Source: Thalassobacillus cyri (GTDB lineage Bacteria > Bacillota > Bacilli > Bacillales > Halobacillaceae). From it: a stretch of 50,412 nt of DNA. The stretch is from positions 1-50,412 of the forward strand of contig NZ_FNQR01000027.1 in the NCBI RefSeq assembly GCF_900107755.1. Reading direction: 5' to 3'. Positions 31,714 to 38,937 of this stretch are shown in pieces (position 1 is the first letter of the stretch; each line of letters starts with the position of its first letter). Below the pieces are notes generated by a model. The model did not search any database. It was not told the origin of the DNA and saw only the letters and a program-made list of their open reading frames with translations. The translations under genes and the position numbers were made by a program.

Positions 31714-31896
31714 AAAGGGCGTAGGGGAACTGCGAGACTCCTCGAAAATGCTACGCATTTCCTTCGTGCGTGGGTTAAGTCAAGTTGAAAATGCAAAGTC
31801 CTGTGGGAAATGCGTGTTAGATGAGACCCCACAGAGCGTCAGCTCGAGGAGGCTCATCACTCGCCCACGGAAAGCGAGTTGTTCCCCAACGCCCTT
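31714..31896 (-). repeat. GC-richer bounded intergenic repeat, long copy
   Basis: Left end AAAGGGCGTAGGGGAAC and right end GTTCCCCAACGCCCTT are imperfect inverted repeats. Read on the minus strand it shares ACTCGCTTTCC and GGAGTCTCGC with the short copy but is twice as long. It holds an internal exact 10-bp inverted repeat (ACGCATTTCC at 31753-31762, complement at 31806-31815). I recall similar repeats in other Bacillaceae genomes. The remainder of the gap, 31371-31472 and 31559-31713, shows nothing I can name. Confidence 0.7.
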
Positions 31897-31995
31897 CCTC
31901 TCTTACAATATCCCGGAATCGAGTCTTCCATTATACGGCCCTATAGTTGAATAGGTCTCTAATGAATCAACAGCAACCTTTAACAGAGTCATTCT

Positions 31996-32089
31996 TTAAG
32001 ATAGTTTACCTTCGTTAAAAGATTAAAGTGTAAAAAAGTACGAAGGGCTTCGCCATAAGTACTTGGCGAAAAGCCAAGTTTTCTAATGT
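31996..32089 (+). repeat. Dispersed hairpin repeat, copy 3
   Basis: CTTTAAGATAGTTTACCTTCG, then TTAAAAGATTAAAGTGTAA and CGCCATAAGTACTTGGCG flanked by GAAGGGCTT and AAAAGCCAAG, ending TTCTAAT. It is collinear with copies 1 and 2 and lies between the bounded repeats and yabP. Confidence 0.78.
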
Positions 32090-32121
32090 TCCTTAATAAA
32101 CCATCTAAGCATTCCACGTGT

Positions 32122-32149
32122 TCTAATTTCCCTTTTTTCATCATAGGTT
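32122..32149 (+). promoter_or_regulatory. Weak sigma-E-like promoter of yabP
   Basis: TCTAATT, 13 bases, CATAGGTT, compared with KMATATT and CATACAMT: five of seven and five of eight positions. yabP is sigma-E dependent in B. subtilis, but this match alone is weak. Confidence 0.28.
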
Positions 32150-32175
32150 GTACTAAGTGAAGGGGGATCAGAACC

Positions 32176-32478
32176 ATGGAATACTATGAAAAAGAATCGA
32201 ATAACTTACGTGGACAAGCCGAGCATCACGTCAGGATGATGAATAGAAAAAACTTAGAGATTACAGGGGTTAAAGAAGTAGACAGCTTTGATAATGAAGA
32301 ATTTTTATTGCAGACCAGCATGGGGTATTTAGTGATCCGGGGTGAAAACCTGCAAATGAAGAATCTCGATGTTGACCAGGGAGTTGTGTCAATCAAGGGG
32401 AAGGTTTTTGAAATGACATACCTGGATGAACACCATGCGGAGAAAGCTAAAGGGTTCTTTAGCAAGCTGTTCAAATGA
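32176..32478 (+). CDS. yabP: Sporulation protein YabP
   Basis: A 100-residue YabP/YqfC family protein needed for sporulation in B. subtilis. The family signature is NRKNLEITGVKEVDSFDNEEF and the following TSMGYLVIRGENL, predicted all-beta. No signal peptide is visible. GAAGGGGG precedes the ATG. It overlaps yabQ by four bases (ATGA), and the pair yabP-yabQ is characteristic of spore formers. Molecular function is unknown. Confidence 0.93.
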   Translation: MEYYEKESNNLRGQAEHHVRMMNRKNLEITGVKEVDSFDNEEFLLQTSMGYLVIRGENLQMKNLDVDQGVVSIKGKVFEMTYLDEHHAEKAKGFFSKLFK

Positions 32479-33065
32479 CGTTGACAACCCAATTCCTCGC
32501 AATGGCAGTAATGATTGCCGGGGGAATCTATTTGGGTGCAGCCATGGATACACTAAAAAGATTTGAAAAGCTGTACCGAAAACGGACGCTGATGAACTAT
32601 ACCATTGTCATCAGCTTTTGGCTTTTACAAGCATTCATTCTTTTTTTTCTTTTATATCAAGTGAACTATGGTGAGCTGCGTCTTTATATTTTCCTTTCGG
32701 TTCTCTGTGGGTATGCGGCATACCGTGCACTTTTTCAAGGTATTTATGTTCGAATTCTTGAGCGGATGATCCATATGACCATGGCGATGGTGCGTTTTTT
32801 CCTGCGTTGCTTTGAAATTTTAATTTTAAAGCCGATAATATGGTTATGGAATGTTGCTTCAGCTATTGTATTATGGGTTTCATCCATCTTATTAGCGGGT
32901 AGCATATTGATGTTACGGGTGATTTGGTGGCCCGTTAGGCAGATGCTTCGCCTGTTGTGGAAGCTTCTTCCTAAAAATATGAAAAAATACTTACACACGT
33001 TAGCAGGATTTTGCGTTACAATAAAGAATACATTAATAAACTTGTCAGATTTATGGAAACGATAA
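32475..33065 (+). CDS. yabQ: Spore cortex membrane protein YabQ
   Basis: A 196-residue polytopic membrane protein required for cortex formation in B. subtilis. Hydrophobic segments are near residues 3-22, 40-62, 70-88 and 118-145, with basic loops between. The start overlaps the yabP stop (ATGA), showing coupling. divIC follows after 13 bases, so a sporulation pair and a cell-division gene share a transcript or lie in tandem. Confidence 0.92.
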   Translation: MTLTTQFLAMAVMIAGGIYLGAAMDTLKRFEKLYRKRTLMNYTIVISFWLLQAFILFFLLYQVNYGELRLYIFLSVLCGYAAYRALFQGIYVRILERMIHMTMAMVRFFLRCFEILILKPIIWLWNVASAIVLWVSSILLAGSILMLRVIWWPVRQMLRLLWKLLPKNMKKYLHTLAGFCVTIKNTLINLSDLWKR

Positions 33066-33078
33066 GGAGGCAGAGTAG

Positions 33079-33453
33079 ATGGCCGAAAAACAAGTGACAC
33101 GATTAGAATCGAACTATATGAAACAGTATGATACATACGTAGCACGTCAACAACGAAAGAAAAAACGTCTGTTTCGTCGGCTGGCACTTTTCACCGTCCT
33201 GACCCTGGTTATTATGGGCTCGATGCTGACTTATCATTTTAAACAACAAGCAACTTATAATGAAAAGCTGGAGCGCATGGAAGAATTGCAGGAACAGAAA
33301 ATCGCGCTTGAGAATCAGGAAAAGAACCTCAAGGAAGAAATTGAGCTATTGAATAATGAAGAATATGTTCTCCAAATTGCACGGACGAATTATTTCTTTT
33401 CTAAAGAAGGCGAAATTATCTTTAAACTTCCCGAAGAAGACCCATCTTATTGA
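33079..33453 (+). CDS. divIC: Cell-division protein DivIC
   Basis: A 124-residue bitopic protein of the FtsB/DivIC family. A basic cytoplasmic N-terminus (with RKKKRLFRR) leads to one membrane helix (about 36-54, LALFTVLTLVIMGSMLTY). An extracellular leucine-zipper coiled coil (about 60-95, ERMEELQEQKIALENQEKN) follows, then the conserved C-terminal YVLQIARTNYFFSKEGEIIF. It partners FtsL and DivIB in septal wall synthesis. AAGGAGG precedes the ATG. Confidence 0.95.
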   Translation: MAEKQVTRLESNYMKQYDTYVARQQRKKKRLFRRLALFTVLTLVIMGSMLTYHFKQQATYNEKLERMEELQEQKIALENQEKNLKEEIELLNNEEYVLQIARTNYFFSKEGEIIFKLPEEDPSY

Positions 33454-33526
33454 CACACTTTTCATTCCTTATATATAATAGTAAAGAAGGATATTTATCG
33501 AAAACTTAAGGAGGAGCATTTTTTTT

Positions 33527-33916
33527 ATGTCAATCGAAGTAGGCAGCAAGCTGCAGGGTAAGGTAACTGGTATCACTAATTTTGGAGCATTCGTGGAACT
33601 TCCCGATGGGCAGACAGGTCTTGTCCATATTAGTGAGGTTGCCGACAACTATGTCAAAGATATTAATGACCATTTAAGCGAAGGCGACAAAGTAGAAGTG
33701 AAAGTCATTAATGTCGGTAAAGACGGAAAGATCGGCCTTTCCATCAAGAAAGCGAAAGAGAATTACGGACGTCGCAATAAGCCGCAGAATCGGAAGCCGG
33801 CAGAATCATTCGAACAAAAGATGAATCGCTTTCTGAAAGATAGTGATGAGCGTCTTGCTTCTTTGAAGAAGCATACGGAATCAAAACGTGGAGGTCGAGG
33901 TGCTAAAAAAGGCTAA
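33527..33916 (+). CDS. yabR: S1-domain RNA-binding protein YabR
   Basis: A 129-residue protein: one S1 domain (about 6-73, GKVTGITNFGAFVELPDGQTGLVHISEV) followed by a basic, low-complexity tail ending in KRGGRGAKKG. It is related to general stress protein 13. It probably binds RNA or ribosomes, but the target is unknown. AAGGAGGAG lies nine bases before the ATG. A terminator follows. Confidence 0.9.
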   Translation: MSIEVGSKLQGKVTGITNFGAFVELPDGQTGLVHISEVADNYVKDINDHLSEGDKVEVKVINVGKDGKIGLSIKKAKENYGRRNKPQNRKPAESFEQKMNRFLKDSDERLASLKKHTESKRGGRGAKKG

Positions 33917-33952
33917 CTTGCTGCCTATGTAAATATATCATGGACGTGCAAA

Positions 33953-33988
33953 AAAACGGGCTTGCCAGAAATGGCAGCCCGTTTTTAC
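33953..33988 (+). terminator. yabR terminator
   Basis: AAAACGGGCT, T, GCCA pairs with TGGCAGCCCGTTTT, then T-rich. Confidence 0.88.
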
Positions 33989-34124
33989 TTTGTAAAAATA
34001 TTTTTATTTTTATGCGCCGTGGTGATGAATACCACTCGCTTTCCTTACCCTAACCTTTATTAATGGAACCCAATCTATTATAGGTGTTTAAAATTATTAA
34101 TAACCAAATATAAATGTTTAAACA

Positions 34125-34162
34125 TAAAAAGCTGAGGCGGCTTCCGAAGAAACCGCCTCAGC
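34125..34162 (-). terminator. Terminator of the minus-strand tRNA pair
   Basis: The perfect 10-bp stem GCTGAGGCGG/CCGCCTCAGC is followed on the minus strand by TTTTTATG. Confidence 0.88.
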
Positions 34163-34181
34163 AGGACAAGAATGTAATAGA

Positions 34182-34253
34182 TGACCCGTACGGGATTCGA
34201 ACCCGTGTTACCGCCGTGAAAGGGCGGTGTCTTAACCACTTGACCAACGGGCC
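34182..34253 (-). tRNA. trnE: tRNA-Glu (UUC)
   Basis: Read on the minus strand it starts GGCCCGTTGGTCAAGTGG, has the anticodon loop CTTTCAC (anticodon TTC) closed by CCGCC/GGCGG, and the T arm ACGGGTTCGAATCCCGT. It is 72 nucleotides without an encoded CCA. It is the second gene of a two-tRNA transcript opposite to all neighbouring protein genes. Confidence 0.96.
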
Positions 34254-34283
34254 TTGTCGTTATGTAACCTTTTTAAAAAGAAA

Positions 34284-34360
34284 TGGTAGCGGCGGAGGGG
34301 ATCGAACCCCCGACCTCACGGGTATGAACCGTACGCTCTCGCCAGCTGAGCTACACCGCC
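34284..34360 (-). tRNA. trnM: Elongator tRNA-Met (CAU)
   Basis: Minus strand: acceptor GGCGGTG pairs with CGCCGCT-A plus encoded CCA; D arm GTAGCTCAGCTGGCGAGAGC; anticodon loop TTCATAC (anticodon CAT); T arm GGGGGTTCGATCCCC. A G1-C72-type first pair and the near identity with the B. subtilis elongator gene argue against initiator tRNA and against tRNA-Ile2. It is 77 nucleotides with CCA. Confidence 0.94.
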
Positions 34361-34390
34361 ATAAAGTCATGATTCAAAGTCACAAGCAAT

Positions 34391-34419
34391 ATATTACAAC
34401 ATGATAGATTACGTGTCAA
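34391..34419 (-). promoter_or_regulatory. Sigma-A promoter of the tRNA pair
   Basis: Minus-strand TTGACA (34419-34414), 17 bases, TAATAT (34396-34391), about 30 bases before tRNA-Met. Confidence 0.88.
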
Positions 34420-34564
34420 CAGAATTTATATTTTCGAATTAGTCTGTCAATTTTTGAAAATGATAGAAACCGTGTGGATAAAGGGATTAGCCCTTAGCTG
34501 CGTTTTTAAAAGCTCGAATAAGCGTCGTTGAATTTGTAGAAGAGTCCTTCTCAAACTGGAAATC

Positions 34565-34571
34565 AGTCGAA
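34565..34571 (+). promoter_or_regulatory. Possible Spo0A box upstream of spoIIE
   Basis: AGTCGAA, one mismatch from TGNCGAA, about 27 bases upstream of the -35-like element of spoIIE. Confidence 0.4.
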
Positions 34572-34597
34572 CTTTTTGTTACTGCTCTCCTCTTGTT

Positions 34598-34630
34598 TTG
34601 ACAAATTACATGATAGATATGTGGTTTAAT
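34598..34630 (+). promoter_or_regulatory. Spo0A-activated sigma-A promoter of spoIIE
   Basis: TTGACA (34598-34603) and TTTAAT (34625-34630) are separated by 21 bases. This over-long spacer is the known hallmark of the Spo0A-dependent spoIIE and spoIIG promoters. Confidence 0.75.
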
Positions 34631-34655
34631 AGAGCAACAAGAAGGAGTGGTGAAG

Positions 34656-37100
34656 ATGTTGGGGACATTAACGAGAAAGGGTTCACAAACAATTGGGGTA
34701 GAAAAAGCCAGATGGAGCAAATTGAAGAAGAAAGCGGAAGGTAGAGCGAAGTACTTATTGATCGACAAGGGCTGGTTGTTGATGATTATAGCTTTGCTCC
34801 TGGGCAGAGCGGTCATCTTATCTTCTATCTCCCCGTTCGTCATCGCATTGATTGCATCTGTGTGGTGGCTGCGAAGAGACCGTGTACCGGCTGTCGTCTT
34901 ATTTGCCGTCATCGGAGCTTCTACTTATGGATGGCTGCAAACGGGCTTTGTATTTACAGCTATGCTGACGTTCTTGATTCTCGCCTTCATCGTACATACG
35001 TGGAGAGAACATCAGAAGCTGCTGCCATTAATGGCATTCTTAGCCTGCGTCCTCCCGAGGGCCATCGCATTTACGTTACTGGATGCATGGCAGCCATACG
35101 AAGCGCTGCTTATGGCTGCTGAAGGCGTACTAAGCGCGATGCTTGTCCTTATATTTATGCAGAGTGTGCCGCTTTTATCACCAAAAAGATATAAAGCAAC
35201 ATTAAAAAATGAAGAAATCGTCTGTATGATCATTCTACTGGCCTCCGTGCTGACGGGTACGATTGGCTGGCAAATCCAGGATGTTTCGCTGGAACAAATA
35301 TTCTCCAGGTACCTGGTTTTATTCCTTGCATTTATCGGTGGAGCAGCGATAGGTTCTACTGTCGGGGTTGTAACGGGACTGGTGTTGAGTCTCGCAAATG
35401 TAGCAAACCTCTATCAAATGAGTCTGCTTGCTTTTTCAGGTTTGCTGGGGGGGCTGCTGAAAGAAGGGAAGAAAACCGGTGTCAGTATTGGTTTGATTGT
35501 CGGTACATTGTTGATCGGTATATATGGGGGAAGTGTATCGACACTATCACCATCACTAACAGAAACCGGTTTGGCTATCATCCTGTTCGCGTTGACGCCG
35601 GAAGGCTGGATAAGAAAGCTGTCACGTTTTATTCCAGGTACGCAGGAGCATTCTCAGGAACAAGAACAATATTTGCAAAAAGTACGGGATGTAACTGCTG
35701 TAAGGGTGGAAAAATTTTCGGACGTTTTTCGTGCGTTATCAAAAAGTTTCCATCTGATCGATCATCAAACAGATAATGATGAGGAACAGCGGGAAAAAGA
35801 TTATTTCTTAAGCCACGTAACGGAAAAGACATGCCAATCTTGCTTTAAGAAGGAGCGATGCTGGGCCAAACAATTTGATCAAACGTATCAGGTGATGACT
35901 GATTTGATGACTGATCTCGAAGAGGGGGACGAGCCAAGCCGCTTAGTGCGTAAAAATGTGGACCAATATTGCGTCAAACCACAAAAGCTCATTGACACGA
36001 TGAAGTACGAGATTTCTTTCTACCAGGCGAATCAACAGTTGAAAAAGCAAGTCCTTGAGAGCAGGAGGTTTGTTGCTGATCAGCTTCGCGGAGTATCAGA
36101 AGTTATGGAAGACTTTGCAAAAGAAATTACCAAAGAAAGGGAGAATCATGAGCTCCAGGAGCAAGAGATTACGTATGCCTTGAATCAATTAGGGTTGGAA
36201 ATAGAAACGCTCGATATCTATACACTTGATGCCGGCAATATCGATATCGATCTTACTTTCTATGTGCGAAATTATCATGGGGAAGGGCCAAAACTAATTG
36301 CTCCGCTGCTTTCTGATATTTTAAAAGAAACGATTGTCGTAACAAAGGAAAATATCGCCCCATTTCCGAATGGTTATTGCGAACTGTCTTTTCAGTCAGC
36401 GAAGAGATATATCATGGAGACAGGAGTCGCACATGCCGCCAAGGATGGAGGGTTTATTTCTGGTGACAGTTATTCAACGATGGAATTAGGGGCGGGGAAG
36501 TATGCCCTCGCTATCAGTGATGGAATGGGGAATGGCATCCGCGCGCATGAAGAGAGTATGGAAACGCTGCGGCTCTTACAACAAATCCTGCAATCAGGTA
36601 TCCAGGAACAAGTAGCGATTAAATCGATCAATTCTATACTATCGCTGCGAACGACTGATGAGATATTCTCCACTTTAGATTTAGCGGTAGTAGATTTACA
36701 GGATGCTACTTCAAAATTTATTAAAATCGGGAGCACTCCAAGCTACATTAAGCGTGGCTCGCAAATGATGAAAGTAGAATCCAGTAATCTTCCTATAGGG
36801 ATTATCCAGGATGTAGATGTTGAAATTGTCAGTGAACAGCTGGCTCCAGGTGATTTATTAATTATGATGAGCGATGGCATATTAGAAGGACCAAAGCACG
36901 TAGAAAATATCGAAGCATGGCTGAAGCGGAAGATAAGAGAATTAGAGACAGACGATCCGCAGGCGGTAGCGGATTTGATATTGGAGGAAGTGATTCGAAC
37001 CCGTGGATCGATCGGAGATGACATGACTGTACTGGTAGCAAGGTTGGACCATAATCAGCCACAATGGGCAGCAATACCATATAAACGAAAGGAGGCATAA
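34656..37100 (+). CDS. spoIIE: Stage II sporulation phosphatase SpoIIE
   Basis: An 814-residue PP2C phosphatase that dephosphorylates SpoIIAA-P and so activates sigma-F; it also localises to the polar septum through FtsZ. About ten membrane segments fill residues 30-320, a central regulatory/FtsZ-interaction region follows, and the C-terminal PP2C domain has GDS (Asp604), SDGMGNG (Asp622) and the late MMSDGILEG. The ATG at 34656 follows AAGGAG by eight bases; a GTG at 34647 is a less likely alternative. A spoIIE-type promoter lies upstream. Confidence 0.97.
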   Translation: MLGTLTRKGSQTIGVEKARWSKLKKKAEGRAKYLLIDKGWLLMIIALLLGRAVILSSISPFVIALIASVWWLRRDRVPAVVLFAVIGASTYGWLQTGFVFTAMLTFLILAFIVHTWREHQKLLPLMAFLACVLPRAIAFTLLDAWQPYEALLMAAEGVLSAMLVLIFMQSVPLLSPKRYKATLKNEEIVCMIILLASVLTGTIGWQIQDVSLEQIFSRYLVLFLAFIGGAAIGSTVGVVTGLVLSLANVANLYQMSLLAFSGLLGGLLKEGKKTGVSIGLIVGTLLIGIYGGSVSTLSPSLTETGLAIILFALTPEGWIRKLSRFIPGTQEHSQEQEQYLQKVRDVTAVRVEKFSDVFRALSKSFHLIDHQTDNDEEQREKDYFLSHVTEKTCQSCFKKERCWAKQFDQTYQVMTDLMTDLEEGDEPSRLVRKNVDQYCVKPQKLIDTMKYEISFYQANQQLKKQVLESRRFVADQLRGVSEVMEDFAKEITKERENHELQEQEITYALNQLGLEIETLDIYTLDAGNIDIDLTFYVRNYHGEGPKLIAPLLSDILKETIVVTKENIAPFPNGYCELSFQSAKRYIMETGVAHAAKDGGFISGDSYSTMELGAGKYALAISDGMGNGIRAHEESMETLRLLQQILQSGIQEQVAIKSINSILSLRTTDEIFSTLDLAVVDLQDATSKFIKIGSTPSYIKRGSQMMKVESSNLPIGIIQDVDVEIVSEQLAPGDLLIMMSDGILEGPKHVENIEAWLKRKIRELETDDPQAVADLILEEVIRTRGSIGDDMTVLVARLDHNQPQWAAIPYKRKEA

Positions 37101-37126
37101 TTTAACTTTTTAAAACCGGGGCACAG

Positions 37127-37156
37127 GTATAAACCCCTCGATGTTCGGCGATGATG
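37127..37156 (+). promoter_or_regulatory. Sigma-F-like promoter of yabS-yabT
   Basis: GTATA, 15 bases, GGCGATGATG: one mismatch (G for A at the seventh position) to the sigma-F pattern. yabS and yabT are forespore genes in B. subtilis as far as I recall. Confidence 0.5.
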
Positions 37157-37183
37157 AAGATAACGAACAGGAGGGGTGATCCA

Positions 37184-37921
37184 GTGAAAAAAGGTACATT
37201 GAAGCAAATCTTGTTGTTGACGGATGGGTGCTCGAATCAGGGGGAAGATCCAGTAGCAGTTGCTGCTCTCGCTAATAATCAAGGTATCACGGTGAATGTT
37301 ATTGGAGTACTGGATGATGATCAAAGCGAGCAGCCGGATGGACTGGAAGAAGTTGAAGCGATTGCTATGTCTGGTGGTGGTGTCAGCCAGATTGTATATC
37401 AGAAGGCTCTTTCCCAGACCGTACAGATGGTCACCAAACAAGCAATGACACAAACGTTGCAGGGGGTTGTGAACCAGGAACTGAAACAAATTCTTGGGGA
37501 GAAGCAGACGTTTGAAGAATTGCCTCCTGATCAACGTGGCGAGGTGATGGAAGTAGTGGAAGACCTCGGGGAAACGTGTGACCTTGAGGTGCTGGTTCTT
37601 GTCGATACGAGTGCCAGTATGACTCCGAAGCTTTCTACAGTCAAGGAAGCTCTTTTTGACTTGTCTTTGAGTCTGAATGCACGGTCTGGGAACAATCGCT
37701 TCAGCATCTTCTGCTTCCCTAATAAAATAAAACCGATTCAAAAGCTGATGGATTGGACCCCGGAGTTGGACGGGATCTCTAAAGTTTTTCCTAAGTTGGC
37801 CAGTGGAGGAATAACGCCTACTGGACCAGCCTTGAAAGAAGCGATGTACCAGTTCGGCAAAAAAAGCTTGTTTGGGAGCATGAAACATGCAAGTGAACCA
37901 TACGAAGAAACTGGTTACTAA
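37184..37921 (+). CDS. yabS: YabS, von Willebrand factor A-like protein
   Basis: A 245-residue protein with two VWA-like segments. The N-terminal one starts KQILLLTDGCSNQGEDP, and the C-terminal one has the MIDAS-like VLVDTSASM (about 143-151). Between them is VVNQELKQILGEKQTFEELPP. The likely role is protein-protein contact in the forespore; its partner may be the kinase YabT, encoded next and overlapping by 35 bases. The GTG at 37184 has AGGAGGGGTGATC upstream and matches the family start. Confidence 0.88.
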   Translation: MKKGTLKQILLLTDGCSNQGEDPVAVAALANNQGITVNVIGVLDDDQSEQPDGLEEVEAIAMSGGGVSQIVYQKALSQTVQMVTKQAMTQTLQGVVNQELKQILGEKQTFEELPPDQRGEVMEVVEDLGETCDLEVLVLVDTSASMTPKLSTVKEALFDLSLSLNARSGNNRFSIFCFPNKIKPIQKLMDWTPELDGISKVFPKLASGGITPTGPALKEAMYQFGKKSLFGSMKHASEPYEETGY

Positions 37922-38843
37922 CTTAAAGCGAGGGACCATTATCCGGGGGAAATGGAACGGAACGAAATACCAGGTGATTCAAAAGCTGGGTGAAGGTGCG
38001 TGTGGTGTTGTCTATTTGTGTGAGCGAAATGGCGTTCAGGCGGCACTGAAGATTGGTACCGACAGTTCGAGGATCATTACGGAAGTGAATGTTCTGAAAA
38101 CCTTTCAAAAGGTCCAGGGAAAACGCCTTGGGCCTTCTTTGTTGGATGTAGATGATTGGGTGACTCCTGATGGTATTACTTTCCCATACTATGTGATGGA
38201 GTATCTGAGAGGGACAGAACTTGCCAGTTTTCTTCGTGGTAAGGGAAAAGAGTGGCTCGGGGTCATGATGCTGCAATTATTGACTGATTTAGAAGAACTT
38301 CATGATCAGGGTTGGGTGTTCGGAGATTTGAAGACAGATAATCTGCTCGTCACCACTCCTCCTCCTAAGTTGCGTTTGATTGATGTGGGAGGGACCACGC
38401 AAACCGGTCGGGCGATTAAAGAGTATACAGAATTCTACGACCGTGGTTATTGGCAGAGGGGTTCAAGGAAAGCCGACCCTTCCTATGATTTATTTGCTCT
38501 CACGATGGTCATGTTAGAAATCGCTTATGGAAGCCGATTTGAGCGAGGTGCTCAACCAAAGCAAACCCTGGAAAAGAAATTACAGCATGCGCCAGTTTTA
38601 AAGCCTTATCGTCCGCTTATTCAAAAAGTGTGGGCAGGGGGATATGGTCATAGCAGAGAAATGAAAAGGGATCTTTCCTCCATGTTGAGCAGCCCGGCAA
38701 AGTATAAAGCCGCAGAAATGAAAAACACCCGTGTCTCCAGAAGAAAAGAAGCTGAAAAAACGTCATTCGCATCAGCGGAAGCAATAGTGATTTTTATTTC
38801 AGTCATTCTTTTTTATTTCCTATATTCGATAGTTGCCTGGTAA
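37887..38843 (+). CDS. yabT: Sporulation Ser/Thr protein kinase YabT
   Basis: A 318-residue Hanks-type kinase with a C-terminal membrane helix (about 294-316, AIVIFISVILFYFLYSIVAW). Glycine loop KLGEGACGVVY, then ALKIG (ATP lysine). The catalytic loop reads FGDLKTDN and the DFG position reads IDVGG, both departing from canonical HRD and DFG; B. subtilis YabT is also atypical as I recall, and is a DNA-activated forespore kinase acting on RecA and AbrB. No extracellular sensor is present. It overlaps yabS. Confidence 0.9.
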   Translation: MQVNHTKKLVTNLKRGTIIRGKWNGTKYQVIQKLGEGACGVVYLCERNGVQAALKIGTDSSRIITEVNVLKTFQKVQGKRLGPSLLDVDDWVTPDGITFPYYVMEYLRGTELASFLRGKGKEWLGVMMLQLLTDLEELHDQGWVFGDLKTDNLLVTTPPPKLRLIDVGGTTQTGRAIKEYTEFYDRGYWQRGSRKADPSYDLFALTMVMLEIAYGSRFERGAQPKQTLEKKLQHAPVLKPYRPLIQKVWAGGYGHSREMKRDLSSMLSSPAKYKAAEMKNTRVSRRKEAEKTSFASAEAIVIFISVILFYFLYSIVAW

Positions 38844-38937
38844 AGCTCCTATATTTTGCAGTAGCATGGCTACAAATGATAGGATAATGGTGTTCAGTAT
38901 TGATCAAATACTAATACTACTTGAGGTGGAAGTGGAC

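Noticed and set aside
31421-31954. Open frames of 61 and 88 codons within the rqcP-yabP gap
   Set aside because: They coincide with the bounded repeats and have repeat-driven composition and no binding sites.
34284-34360. CAU tRNA as the tRNA-Ile2 substrate of the nearby TilS
   Set aside because: Its body is nearly identical to the B. subtilis elongator tRNA-Met and unlike tRNA-Ile2.
34114-34404. A plus-strand frame of 96 codons
   Set aside because: It reads through the complements of two tRNA genes.
37055-37939. Long minus-strand frame of 294 codons
   Set aside because: Lies opposite yabS, whose family membership and binding site are clear; it is a frame shadow.
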